DNA of 64,000 bases from Apoderus coryli (GCA_911728435.2 OU452202.1:372001-436000); one strand, 5' to 3'; shown: positions 43,810-55,900, numbered from the stretch's first letter. Numbers and translations are program-made. The notes: generated from the sequence alone by a model not told the origin.

Positions 43810-44150
43810 ATTAGTTTCAATTTGAAAATATTTTAGAATCACAATGTACAGGTATCGTCAGTGTGACAATAAATATGCTTTTATCTGGTCAGATTGAACA
43901 CAATTTTTCAATTTATCGTTGAATTGACTTTATTTTTTAATGATAGCCATATGCTCAATTTGAGCATTTAATATTTTCATTTAAATATTATGATGTGATT
44001 GAATTGAACTTAATATATGATTGATCAGTGACTATAACGCTGTGTTTGTTCAGATAATATCTAAGCGGTAAAATGAAACTTAGTGTCGTCTATTTGATGT
44101 TATTTTTTTGAACATACTGGTATTATCATTTTTGACTATAGACTTTTTTG
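43810..44150. repeat. Right subterminal array of TCAATTTGA-like motifs
   Basis: TTCAATTTGAAAATA, GGTCAGATTGAACAC, GCTCAATTTGAGC and GATTGAATTGAACTT occur within 300 bp, echoing the array at 36.6-37.25 kb. It lies between the presumed promoter of the SAM-domain gene and the right terminal repeat. Confidence 0.5.
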
Positions 44151-44181
44151 TGTGTAACCCTCCTCAGCAACTTACTCCACT

Positions 44182-45070
44182 TTTAAGTTAATTTACATGA
44201 ATTTCTACTAGATACATAGTAATATGTAATAATAATTAGAATTGAAGCGCGCAAACTGTACTCTTATTTTAAAGAAGATTTACTTACAATTGGTAAGGCG
44301 GAAAAACAAGTAAGTATGAGTCAATTTAGTAGTTGTTCGTTTGCAGGTGTGCAATCACGAATCTACGTTCAGAAATGAATGATAAATAACTCCGTCTCAG
44401 TCTAAATACAAGGAGAGCAACGGGGCTTAAATAGGACTACCAGGTCACGAGACACGCAATATCAAGCATGAAATCAACTAAAACTAATCCAGAGCACCAC
44501 CATGGCCGTATTCAGCGGTATACACAATCCTAAAAATTACAATATTTACAAGAAATATGTAAATAAATTTGTCATAATTTTAGAAACGCTTGCGAACGAG
44601 GTTTGGGGAAGAAAATAAGGTTACGGTGATGGTAAATGAGTTCTACTCTTGTGTGCTATAGATATTAAGAATGCTGAATAAACGTGGTATGAGATTAAGC
44701 TATAAAAGTGTTTTATTTGGATTCAGAAGAGTTGTAAAGCTGAAACTGAACCTATTTTTAATGTTACAAAAGTGGTTAAAAATACGACATTAAATAAAAT
44801 TAGATCATTTGTAACGCTAGCCGAAATTCTGGCGTTACATATTGAAACTAGAAGACATCGATATATTTTGGACACTTTAGATGCATTTATTCTAAGTTGA
44901 TACTTTTTGATATATATGTCAGTTTTATTTAAAAATATTCGTGAATCTGCGTGTCAGACTTTTCATTTAATAAAAGTTTTTAAGGTCTAATTAAAAACCT
45001 CAACAGGAGAGCGTGGTTGCTGGTTTAGAATTTAATGTTGTAGCTGTAGAACTATAAATAAAGAAAATCC
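44182..45070. other. No gene recognised
   Basis: AT-rich. The stretch 44340-44530 is less AT-rich (CACGAGACACGCAATATCAA and neighbours) but encodes nothing I recognise. Confidence 0.4.
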
Positions 45071-45074
45071 TGTA

Positions 45075-45290
45075 GAAGAAAATGCAATAGAAGAAGTAAA
45101 GTCCAAGTATAAAAAAGATTTGTTAGACTTTAATCAAGCTGACAGTAGCGTCCTTTTAATTTTGACTGTAAATATGCCACAAGAAACTTTAGAAAAAGTT
45201 ATGCGATTCTCAAGTGCTAGAGACGTTAGGTTGGAACTACACAGATTGATGATGAAATTTTTTGAAGCATACTTATTACATTAATGATGA
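45075..45290 (+). pseudogene. Ty1/copia-like gag fragment
   Basis: Reads 'ENAIEEVKSKYKKDLLDFNQ' and later 'MPQETLEKVMRFSSARDVRL' then 'ELHRL', which matches the '(W)..D..A...I...L......V....TA.E.W..L' region of copia-type gag proteins. Frame and context are broken; the rest of the element is absent here, but related debris is found at 48.64-49.31 kb. Confidence 0.45.
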
Positions 45291-45303
45291 TGAGTTACCA
45301 GAG

Positions 45304-45539
45304 AATTGCAAATTAAGGATTTGGGTATTCTGTTTCAGCCTAATATAAATTTAATGTGCACTATAATGTAATAGTTAATAAAGCATATAAAGTTCTGGGG
45401 TTTGTTATACGTAATACAAAACATTTTAATACCTCAACAATTATACGGTTGTATAACGTATTAGTGAGACCTCACTTGCAATATCTTTCAAGTATTTGGC
45501 AGCCAACGGCAGCAGTGCACATGGATCTTATTGAGAAGG
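45304..45539 (+). pseudogene. Non-LTR RT thumb, 5' half of a split copy
   Basis: 'KDLGILFQPNINFN' followed by 'NKAYKVLGFVIRNTKHFN' and 'LYNVLVRPHLQYLSSIWQP', ending 'DLIEK'. The coding sense resumes at 48157 after a 2.6-kb insertion. The RT palm and everything upstream are missing. Confidence 0.8.
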
Positions 45540-48156
45540 TGTGACATTTTTTTTTAATGAATAATGTAAAAAACTGACTCACCTTAAATTAAAGACATCG
45601 TGGGAATATTAACATAACATTAAAAATTGTTTTAATACATTTTATTCAAATATACACCTTTAATTGAACAAGAACTCTTGCACTTTTGAATATTAAGTAG
45701 TTGTTGTATTTTATTTACACACCCTGTAATTTTAAAACACTCTAACACTAAACTAACATCACCTTGCCTTGCTCCTTTCTTGTCCTGTATTCTTTCTAGT
45801 TTTGCGTATTTAGTGGATTACCTGAAATGAAGAAAAACAATAGAAATTAGTATGGTTTGTGTTTTTATTTAGCTCCAAATTTATAATAATATGCAATCAT
45901 TCGTTCACAGATATTGTAATTTAATACTCACACTAAAATCTTATAATTTTCGTTACTGCTGATATTATTGTGTGTTTTGGTATTTTGTTCTTTACATCTT
46001 TTTCTACTGTTATGTTGTGTAATTGCAATGATACAACAAGTTGTTTTCTTTTTCTCGATCAGCTGTTTGTGGTTATTTTTCGTAAGAAGTTTCATTCTGA
46101 CTTTGTTTCCGCCCTCTATCGGGCAATATGTTGATCCTGAATTTAGCAATTTGGGAATTTCTTTGTTGTTGTTTTGTTTGTTTCAGGAATGTTTTGTTAG
46201 ATGGCCCCAGCGGTACTAAATTGCCTATAAAAATTGCCACTTGCTAGATTTTTCTGGAAGCTATAAAAAAAGGGATAATTTCAGATAAGAATATTTTGTG
46301 GGTATTTTTAATTTTTAAACTTGCATTTTACGATTGATTTTCTGAGACAAAAGTTGAGAATATTTGAAGTGTTTTACGTGACAAAAAAAAGTTTTGTCAG
46401 CTTCTATTTCAAGTTTATGTAATAAAAGGATTTGTGGGCACTTCCAAATAAAGTGGAAAATATTTTGAAAAGTTCTGGAAGATTTTATAGTTGGAGAAAT
46501 TTGTTATTTTCAAGTTTTCCATCCACGTGTCGTGGGATTTATTTTCACTTTTCATCAGAAACACTAAAGGTAAAATTTTCTATTTTCATAATTAATTTTC
46601 AAAGAAAGTATTAACGGTTCTTTTTCCATTCTTTTTAGAATTTTACCAGTGATTACCAACATTTATCACAGATCGCGGTTAGAAAAGAAAAAAATATCGG
46701 ATTATTTTTGGCATAACCCTCACTATAAGAGGTGAGTTAAAGCATTTTTATGGCATTTAGATCTACAGGGTCGTTCAGAAATATTAGGGAAATTTCGTTA
46801 TACGGTCAGGATAGATTTTCCTTGATTTTTTTTTTTTGTAATTGTAGAATAACTTTTCCGTATTAAGATATTCATCTGGTTAGATTTTCTTTTAATTAAT
46901 TTTTGTTTAAATATTTAACTGCCCTTTCTATGTCAACCGGGTATATTATGTTTATTTAATTAATATGGAAACTCACAGTAGGGTAGTTGAATGTTTTCTT
47001 AAATTATACTTTGTTTTGTGGTAACTTATCATAATTACTGTTTAGCAAGATTTTTAATTAGGTTTGAAAAAGTAGTAGGCCTAATATACTTTTTTTTCAA
47101 GGCCGTTGATTATTTTAATTTTATTTTAGGGTTTTTCTGGTTGGAGTTTTTTTGAATGGTATACTTTTTGCAAGTGTTATGACTGGTTTCTTTTGAAGAA
47201 AAGAAAAAAAAGAAACTGAATTTCCTGTACCGATGTTTTGAGGCGATTGACGTTTTACTTTTTATTTATTTTTTTGGACGCTGTTAGCCAGGTCGTTTTA
47301 TATATTCACTTCTGCAAAGTATTTACTGTACTTACCTGATCGGTTCCTATTTTACTGGGATTTCCTGCAGCCGCTCCAGACCAGATAAGTGGAACAAACT
47401 TTATTTTCGTTTACTAAATAATTTTACCTTATTTAATTAGAATACTTGGTTCAGACTAAAACAAATGAATTAAATAGTTTTATTCTTGATTAAACATTTT
47501 ATTTTTAAGATATCTAAAAAAAAAACAAATATATAACTTACCTTACAATTTTGGAATAAATAATAGTTTATGTACTTACCTTAAGAAATTGATACTTACC
47601 TTAAGAAATGAATACTTACCTGAGGTTTTGTATTGGTGTTATGTAAACAAACGTGTACACGATTGTGGCCCATATTTAATTGCATAAAAGTTCTTTTTGA
47701 TATGTTTTATATGCGAGAGCGAATAATTATTATAATATTATATATCACTATTATTCGCCAAATAATTAGAGACAATTCGCTTGTAATTAATTACCTGATT
47801 AATCACTTATTCATATTTTTTTATTTTATTAACTACTTACCTATATATTCTGTAAATATATTATTTTTATTTGACAAAAGTTTGTTTTTGGTTAGCTGGA
47901 GTGCGGAACGTTCTGATATTTTCAAGATAAAACAGAGGGTTGAATATTTTCTAGAAATTCTTTTCTTAGTTTGGGATATTATTAGCTACTAACAGTGCCA
48001 AACTAAGTGGCGCCTGATTATATCATTCGAGAACCCCGCCGTCTCCACTGAAAGCTGGCGGCCACTGTTATTGGCTACTACAGGTGTCTGGAAAATTTCA
48101 CAGGTATCAGCGTTTTGTTTTTGGGAAACCTTGTTTTAACAAATAAGTACGTCACA
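45540..48156. mobile_element. Unclassified 2.6-kb insertion, TGTGAC...GTCACA, AAGG duplication
   Basis: It splits a non-LTR coding sequence precisely: GAG-AAGG before and AAGG-TACAG after, so removing it and one AAGG restores EKVQKR. The ends are TGTGAC and GTCACA, with weak further inverted similarity. No transposase, RT or other protein is recognisable, and the plus strand is strongly T-rich. TG...CA ends would also suit a very long solo LTR; 4-bp duplications and TGT ends would suit a Ginger-like DNA element. The position 48021-48027 reads TGGCGCC, reminiscent of a tRNA primer site, but without LTR partners. Confidence 0.7.
47572..47622. repeat. Tandem TACTTACCTTAAGAAAT-type repeat
   Basis: Three copies of TACTTACCT at 19-22-base spacing, two followed by TAAGAAAT. 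On the opposite strand each reads AGGTAAGTA, an ideal 5' splice-site sequence. Confidence 0.6.
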
Positions 48157-48612
48157 AAGGTACAGAAACGTTTTCTCAGGTATCTTTATGTCATGCAGAA
48201 CAGTATGTATCCCTATATGATCTCTTACAATAGCTTATTACAAAGCTTTAATGTAATGAAACTGTACTTAAGAAGGAAAATACAATCTGTGATTTTGGTT
48301 TATTTTATCGTTAATGGCATTAAATATCAGAAATGTGCGATTGTCAACGAGATTAAATTGAATGTTCCTAAAATGTATCTAAGGATTGGTCAACAGGATA
48401 TATTTTGTTTTAGATCTAGTTATATATCGCCATTAGATAACATTTTAAGGATAAGTAACGAATTAAGTAGGTATGTTAAAACCTGAAGTTGACTTATTTG
48501 ACTGTGTAATATGTGTATATTATTTAGTTATAAGTACTAGTTTTGTAAGTTCCAAGCCTACATGTAATTACCACTAGTGGTGTTTGTAGCTTTAAATGAA
48601 TAAATAAATTAT
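48157..48612 (+). pseudogene. Non-LTR RT thumb, 3' half of the split copy
   Basis: Continues 'KVQKRFLRYLYVMQNSMYPY' with 'SFNVMKLYLRRKIQSV' and 'EIKLNVPKMYLR', stops at 48486, then about 110 bp of untranslated sequence and a short AAATAAAT tail (48598-48610). Confidence 0.8.
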
Positions 48613-48639
48613 ATGATGGCAATGTCGAGGCAAGACGTA

Positions 48640-49312
48640 TGACGATTGTATGCAACTTTTTGTTATATAAGGCAAGCTGATGATGATATTGCGACTTATA
48701 CCTCGCAGTTGAAGAATCTGTGGAATGATCTACAAAAAGAAATCTCAAATAAAAAAAGACAAAATAACTGCAATAAATTGACTATTCTATCACAAATTTT
48801 GGGCAAAAATGATCAATACATCTGTGTATACCCTAAACAGAACGAGTCAATCAGGAGTAGATCAAGTTTGGCACGGGAAAAAGCCTAACCTGAAATACCT
48901 AAGTAAAGTAAAGGTAGTACTTGCTACGCACATTTACCTAAAAGTAGACGTAGAAAAATGGATGAGAAAGTTGTCAAAGGCATTCTCATGGGTTACGAAA
49001 ATGATGATGGTTACAGGATTTGGTCAACATAGCAGAAAAAACTTGTTAGATCAAGAGACGTCATTTTTGATGAATTTAAACCTTGAGAAATTCCAAAACA
49101 AACCGAAAAAATTTGTCTTCCTTTGTTACCAATAGAATTTGAACAAGAAGTGCCACAAAATTCACCAAATAATGAAGATGTTGAACATCAGATGGAACAA
49201 GAACAACAGTTGTATGAAGAAAACCAGGTTGATCAAAATTTTGATGTAATAGACCAAACAGATTTGACAGATCCAATAGAAACAGAACATGAGAATAGTA
49301 TAGTACCATAAG
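48640..49312 (+). pseudogene. Ty1/copia-like retrotransposon debris
   Basis: A gag scrap ('YIRQADDDIATYTSQLKNLW' then 'NDLQKEIS') is joined near 48840 to an integrase/pol scrap: 'VWHGKKPNLKYL', then in other frames 'GYENDDGYRIW' and 'RSRDVIFDE', then an acidic linker ending 'ENSIVP'. This gag-to-late-integrase junction implies a large internal deletion. Several frame breaks, no LTR found. Confidence 0.65.
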
Positions 49313-50535
49313 ACTTAAAAATATATTCGGTGCACATGGTGTAATAATTGTTTGGTGAAATATTGAAGGCTATAGACGCGTATCGCGATTTAAGTAAATC
49401 GGTTTTTTAAAAAATCTATTGACTCGCTGATTTTATGTTGACAAAAGAGATGTGTACTGAATATAAACTTGGAATTCCCGAATGAAATCTCGCGTCCGGT
49501 TTCTACAATGTTCGCTGACCAGTGAGATTATATTCCGAAGTCTGACTGACCTTTCTAATCCTTTACGCGGGTTGAGACTTTTCTACCTAATTCTCCAATA
49601 TACACTTTACTACTATAATGCCCCAGGTGCTTCTAGGAGGATACGATTGTAGAATATGTGCTGAATAGATGATCCATCAACTTTAATACTACATATGTCT
49701 TCGCAATATATTTGATGGCATATATCATTAATAGAAATCCTCTGAGACGCCTTGTTCACCAAGCGAAGTTCATAGCTTTGATGAAATTTATAAGAATGCT
49801 CAGCAAGAGATATTTCTGATATGTTTGGTCTGAACGAGACGCGTAGGGTGTATAACGGATATTTTAAAGTGAGGCAAGTCCTCCTAAAACAATTGCTTTT
49901 AAATTCGTGCAGGCAAAACTACAGCTTTTTTTTCAATTCAAAAGCCAAATACATTTATTTGCAAATTGAGACAGTGTAACGGTTTCGTTCAAAAGCGAGT
50001 TTATTATTACGAAATATATAATAGTTGATCATATATTTTGGGTAAATTAAGTATTGAATAATTATTATTACCTCTTCATTGTAGAACTAGGATAGTTTGT
50101 TATTAGCATTTTTTAATAAATGCATTACTTTTCTGGTAATCCATATTGGCAACAATGCTAATTGTTTAAAAATATCTATTATTGTAAATAATATTAAATT
50201 TATACCTCCCTCTTCTAATCTAGCCTGCGAATTGAGAACATCTCGCGACACATTATTGTCTTGGCAAAGCAATTTTAATAAAATTATAATTTTTCATGTC
50301 GAGAAATTAGAATTTATTAAATAATTAGATTTGAAGTTCATTATAGAATGATTATATGACATCTGCTTATTCCAAGAAAAGGATAATTTGATTTATAGGG
50401 ATACAGGTATGTTGATTGTTCTATTTGGTTGACTATTAAAATATAAATGTATTAAGTTTTTTTTTAGAATGGTGAAATAATTCCATTTTTATTTTTCTAC
50501 AATCATCCTCTTTCGGAAAGGATATTTATTTATTA
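49313..50535. other. No gene recognised
   Basis: Positions 49630-49840 on the minus strand are open for about 74 codons ('ISLAEHSYKFHQSYELRLVN') without a start or a family match. The remainder is AT-rich and featureless. Confidence 0.4.
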
Positions 50536-52947
50536 CACAGGCCAACACACATTTTGGTGCCTGCGATTTTTTAACTGTTCCTGAGTAATTTTTGGATGCA
50601 GAATGTAAAAAGGTTCTCAGATTTTGTCTATCAGATCTAGTTTTTGAGATTTTTTAAAAAATTGTGTATATAATTTACGTTATAACTGTTATAATATATA
50701 ATATTACTATTGACAGTTAAAAAAAACAAAGACACATGGATTTAAGTATTTATTGCAAAAACTTAATTTACATAATTACATTAGTCACTAATCACATAAA
50801 AATTTTCTTTTATACGATTTTCTAGAATGGAGTTTACTAGGGCAGTCTCGCTGAAGGCTCCAGCAGTAGTCCGCCATCATGTGGCTATCCCATCGTCCTT
50901 GATAACGATCTTCCATAGTTTTAATATCCTGGTGGAATCTTTCCCCCTGTTCTTCACTACAATCACCTAAGTTTTCTGGAAAACGATCTAGGTGGCTGTG
51001 GAGGTAGTGAACTTTTATACTCATGTTACAGCCGAGAATATTAAAATTTGAAAGCATAGTTTCCACTAATTCTACGTAATTGTCTGCTTTATGATTGCCA
51101 AGAAAATTTTGTACTACTTGAACAAATGAACTCCAAGCGTTAGATTCAGTCTCGTTCATTGATGTGGTGAATTGTGGATCTTTAACAAGTTGCCTTATTT
51201 GAGGACCATCAAATATACCAGCTTTTAGTTTTTCCGTGCTAATGCCAGGAAATTTACGTGACAAATACCCAAAACAATTTCCATCTCGATTTAAGGCCTT
51301 CACAAATTGCTTCATTAGGCCTAGCTTGATATGCAAGGGCGGAAGTAAGATTTTTTCTCTTGAAACCAAAGGTTCGTTGATCACGTTTTGTATTCCTTGA
51401 ATCATGACATCTCTTGAAGGCCAATTTTTGTTAACCCAGTGCTCATTTTTAGCTCTGCTGTCCCAAAGGCACAAAAAACAAGGATATTTTGTATAACCAC
51501 TCTGCTGTCCAAGGAGGAAGTTAATCATTTTTAAATCAACACAAATTGACCACTGATGTTCTTCGTATTTAATTTTTCTCAAAACTAATGCTATTGTTTC
51601 ATATTCTTCCTTCATGGTAGTAGAATGACCAATAGGAATTGAGCCATATTTGTTACCGTTATGTAAAAGAACACATTTTAAACTACGTTTTGAACTGTCA
51701 ATAAAAAGGCGCCAATCATCTAGAGTGTATTCAGGCAAACCCATTTTTTCTAAGAGCCCTTTTATATTGTTACAGAATACCAAGTCATTTTCCTGAGTGA
51801 AAAAAGGCAGCAGATCCTTATCTCTTTTACGATAAAATGTAATATTAGTACCTCGACAAAGTAGATTTTTTTCTTTTAATCTGGATGCAAGTAATTCAGC
51901 GGATTCCTTTGAGAGATTCAGGTCTCTTATAAGATCGTTTAGTTCTTCTTGATTGAAACACTGCGGAGTTGCTAAATCTGCTTCAAAATCGCTGTCGTTT
52001 TCTGATTGAATTCTTTTAACTTCGTCAGACGTTGATGTTTCTGTATCATCTTCTGTCAGTTTGGGTAGACTGCTGAATGATGGAACGGGTATTTCTTCCG
52101 AATGCACTACAGGCCTTCTTGCAGAATCTAGATCAGGATATGTCCATTTGTGTCTATTGTTTCTATTTATGCCTTTAATATTAACGAGACAAAAATAGCA
52201 GTCGTCATGATGGTTCCGCGGTTCTCTCCAAACCATTGGTACACCAAACTTTAGGCACTTCCTCTTTCCAGTTGTCCACTGTCGCAAATGTTCAACACAT
52301 GTTTTACATATGAAATGTGGGGCCCAAGATTTATCTTGATCTCCTAAATGAACGCCAAAATAGGCAAGATAAGCTCTTTTCACAAAGTCAGAAATCCTTT
52401 TTCTGCTCTCTTTCAAAGTGTATTCACCACACACATAACAAAAAACATCGGGATGATTTGCACAGGTACGTCTGCTTGTGGATGCCATTGTTTCAGTTTA
52501 GTGTCTTGATACTACAAAACGACCAAAATTTACACAAAATGATAGCACAACTTTACTTGGGAAAACTCAGTAATATACTAAATCAAGTACAGCCAAGCAG
52601 GTATAGAAGGATCGGGTCATAGGCAATTACAGGTATAAAAGTAAGTAAGAGCATTGTATTGAGTAGTTCCTAGTATAGGATCATTGGGTCAGGGACAATT
52701 CCAGGTATCCATTTGGCTAATTAGATTCTGGGAAATTCCTATTTTGACGATTAAGTACATATTTATCTCTTTATTTGTTGTCCTTTATCAGAAAAAAATA
52801 TATCATTTAACCTGTAACGTGTATCTCAAAAACTAGAGCTGATAGAAAAAATCTGGTGGCATTTTTGGAATCAGCACATTAAAAACATCTAAAATCAGAT
52901 GTTAGATTTCTGGCACCAAATTTTTTTTTTCATTTTGTTGGCCTGTG
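50536..52947 (-). mobile_element. 2.4-kb DNA element with CACAGGCCAACA ends, TTA duplication
   Basis: The left end CACAGGCCAACACACATTTT and the right end inverted, CACAGGCCAACAAAATG, both run into TTTGGTGCC. A further block about 100 bp in is shared (CTATCAGATCTAGTTTTTGA against CTATCAGCTCTAGTTTTTGA). TTA flanks both sides. One long minus-strand gene fills the element. The repeats, the duplication and the single gene make a DNA transposon likely, but the protein does not match a transposase superfamily I can name. Confidence 0.75.
50788..52488 (-). CDS. 566-residue Cys-rich protein of an unassigned transposon
   Basis: One uninterrupted frame from ATG at 52488, so the copy may be functional. 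Residues 1-140 are Cys-rich (C.NH.DVFCY.C, C..C, C.FC), suggesting a treble-clef or ZAD-like zinc-binding head ('HFICKTCVEHLRQW'). An acidic linker follows. The C-terminal 350 residues include 'CVDLKMINFLLGQQSGYTKY' with 'PCFLCLWDSR', 'LPPLHIKLGLMKQF' and 'SEEQGERFHQDI'. I infer that the Asp of CVDLK and a Glu in EEQGERFH could belong to an RNase-H-like core split by a C..C insertion, but this is speculative. From memory, close relatives are widespread uncharacterised arthropod and cnidarian proteins. Confidence 0.8.
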   Translation of the reverse strand: MASTSRRTCANHPDVFCYVCGEYTLKESRKRISDFVKRAYLAYFGVHLGDQDKSWAPHFICKTCVEHLRQWTTGKRKCLKFGVPMVWREPRNHHDDCYFCLVNIKGINRNNRHKWTYPDLDSARRPVVHSEEIPVPSFSSLPKLTEDDTETSTSDEVKRIQSENDSDFEADLATPQCFNQEELNDLIRDLNLSKESAELLASRLKEKNLLCRGTNITFYRKRDKDLLPFFTQENDLVFCNNIKGLLEKMGLPEYTLDDWRLFIDSSKRSLKCVLLHNGNKYGSIPIGHSTTMKEEYETIALVLRKIKYEEHQWSICVDLKMINFLLGQQSGYTKYPCFLCLWDSRAKNEHWVNKNWPSRDVMIQGIQNVINEPLVSREKILLPPLHIKLGLMKQFVKALNRDGNCFGYLSRKFPGISTEKLKAGIFDGPQIRQLVKDPQFTTSMNETESNAWSSFVQVVQNFLGNHKADNYVELVETMLSNFNILGCNMSIKVHYLHSHLDRFPENLGDCSEEQGERFHQDIKTMEDRYQGRWDSHMMADYCWSLQRDCPSKLHSRKSYKRKFLCD

Positions 52948-55900
52948 TTATGATTCAATTTTACCAAATTAAAATTATTAATGATTTGATTTCTGTAGCT
53001 ATTTTTATTGGAAATTTGATCAAAGATTAATAATATGTAAAAATAGTATATTTCCTTATATCTTTCTATCTAATTTACACTTTTATCTATAGGGATATAT
53101 TGATATGAGTTTTCTGAATTAGTGTGAGAATCATAATTTGAATGCTAATTATGATATTTTCTTGGTTCTATTATTAGAATTTTACTGCGTAAATATTACT
53201 GTGTTTTTTAGCTATTTTCAAGTTAATTAATGGTTACTAGGATGACCTAATAATGTCACAGATTTTGATGAATTTTGGTGTTTTGTGCTGGATAATGTTA
53301 TGGAAATTCTGCTGGTTACATCATGAAAGGGTTATATGCCTGACTGTAAGAGTTCGTGCATGGAATACCACTGGAGTTTGAGTTAATCAGGTGAGTACAC
53401 AGCTTTTTAATTTACACAGCTTATTTTAAGCTATTTAATTAAATTTGGTGAATTATAGCTGTCGCCGGATTTGTCTCTTTCTCTAAATTTTACTATGCAC
53501 GAAATCTCAGTCAATTTAGGTGTCATTCACGCTTTCCTTTTGTCATATTAATCTGTGTGTGAATGATGCAAAATTTTCATAACCTTTTTTTTTTAATGGT
53601 AGTTTGATGCAGTTCTGATTTGTCTTTTGTGAAATTGTTCACAAAGCATTTGGATATAGAACAAAACTTATCTGGCCTTATATTGTTGAATATAAAGTAG
53701 TTTATATAGGTTGATATTTTGAATTTTCATTTTTTCCTTTGATCAAACTTTCATAGTTAAGTTGTAGTCAATTGATTGGAAACTGTCAACATACACCATT
53801 GTTGTTTATCAAACAAATATAATTTAATTTTGTTAGTTGCTTCTTTAAGCAAGTTTATTTTTTTTTGTCTCATAACGAAGAGAATTTTGCTTCAAACTTG
53901 TTGGATAGAAAACTTCGTCAAATTTTCTTTCTTGTGAAATTGATTTTTTATATTTCAAGTTCTGAACGGTATTTTATTCAGACTTGATAGTACTTTGGAC
54001 TTATGAAATTACTGCTTCTGAATTTCTATGAGACTGCAGCTCAATAGAAATATTTAGATTAATAGTTTATTAAAATAATTGTATGCCTTATGTATAAATA
54101 TGTTATACAATCAAAAATTTATAGACAATATATGAAACTTTATTATTCTAATTTTAGTAAACAAGTTTGGTAAACTTTAATTTATATTAATATATACAGG
54201 GTGGACAAATTTTATATTCATTATTAATTAAATTCTGTAATTAATATTTTTTTTATTTTAGTGATTCAAACATATGATTTGTGATTTGAACTCTCACTTT
54301 TTTTCTTTTGGAATATTTATAAATTTTCAAAATTATAATTCATATTTAATGTAAACAAGGTAATCTGATTTGTATTCAGATTTCCTTATATTAATTTGTA
54401 ATTTTTACGCTGCCACGGTGACATAAATTTCATCAAGCAATTTCAAATTTATTTATGTTATAATTTAATATAATCACTTTGAATGAATTTGAGTTTCTTT
54501 TATGAAACTAATTTTCTTGTACACTAGATTAATAAATTAATAATAAATTATCTATTTATGTAATGATTAACATCAATCGTAATACTTTGGAGTTTTCTAA
54601 ATGAAATTAGAACTAAATTTCGTTTTACGAATTTCTTTGACACTTGTATAGTAGAACTATTTACTGTGTTTTATTTTATTTTTTATGAGAAACAATCCAA
54701 TTTGGCTGGAGCAACAGATTGTGGAACAAGAGTCATCAAGCTGCAAATACAGTAGATATCCACGAATTCACTACAGCCTTGATTGTGAACTGATGGTCCA
54801 TAAATGAGCAAAAACACAGGATCACATTAACTATATATGCTGGTGATAAAAGGTATTCTCTCATAATTATTTGTCAGCTGATGCCTGATAAACCAAAGAA
54901 CTCAAAAGCCATATAATCCGTTGAGACTGTTTCGATTAAAGTAGGCACATTTGCTTTTCGCTCTTTCTGGGCAATAAATGTTCTTATTAATTGATGTAAA
55001 CTTTATTCTACACAGATAATTTGAATTTGTATTTTTCCTCAAATTAAATTTGTTATCATTCAAACTTCTCCAAATTTTATAACGAAATCAAAATTTTAAT
55101 TATAATATTAATAAATTTATTGTAAAAAGAAAATCTTTATCATATATATTAAAAAAAAACCATTTCATAATTTAAATATTAAAATAATAAATCTATTTGA
55201 AATTTTCAAAATTGTCAAATCACTTGTAAATATAATACTTAGGATCTTGTAATAAATAATTTATTTGATTTTTTTTTGTTTCATTTGTCGACTTAATCAA
55301 GCACAGAACAAATTAACTTTCTATCTTATTCGAGGTTTTATTCAGTGAAGAATTGATTGTGAATAATATTCATTTCATTATTTTGATGCTTTAGTTTTTT
55401 TTTAAGCAACTTTTTTTTTATAAAAAAAAAGTTCTTGGCGCTCAACAATTAATGATTGAGAAGAGGTTGTGAAAAATCAGTTACAAGTTAAGCTTTATTT
55501 AATCTGAAAAGTAATGCTTAACTTTTACTTAAATAACACCTAATCCACGACCAACGACTGAGCTATCGGAGCTAAAAACAACTGCACTTGGAAGTAGGGC
55601 ACTTCAGCAATCATAAGTGCATTCTGAGTTTCACTATCTTCTGGGACGTGTCAGTAGGAACAACATTTATTTGTTTTGCTGAAGTCACTTAGGATAGGGA
55701 TACTCAATTACGTTTCAACAGTTATACCCTGAAATTCATCGCCACCGTTAATATAGTCAAAGAAGCATGCTCCACTGTCTTACATAGCATGTTCGGGAAT
55801 CTGCAGGTGGCCCTCATCATAAGTTTTTGCAGCCAACCGAATGAAAAACTATAAATGACAGTCCCACATTTAAAAATAGTTTTATAATTAGAATTAAATC

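Larger units (their letters stand above)
36553..44181. mobile_element. Putative 7.6-kb element enclosing a SAM-domain gene
   Basis: The left end has CAGTGGCGGTTCGTC and then GGCTACACACAAAAAAATCT; the right end, inverted, has AGTGGAGTAAGTTG and then GGTTACACACAAAAAAGTCT. Over a 26-base core the two ends agree at 23 positions. Both are followed inward by several hundred bases packed with TCAAATTGA-like motifs (36600-37250 and 43810-44140). The only gene between them is the eight-exon minus-strand SAM-domain gene. No target-site duplication was found, so the mobile interpretation is an inference. Confidence 0.5.

Noticed and set aside
48021..48040. TGGCGCC as an LTR-element primer-binding site
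   Set aside because: No LTR pair, no gag or pol; the site lies 130 bp inside a DNA-like insertion.
49630..49850. Minus-strand 74-codon open stretch as a Penelope endonuclease piece
   Set aside because: Only 'AEH' resembles the family; no YIG or KSDCR motif nearby.
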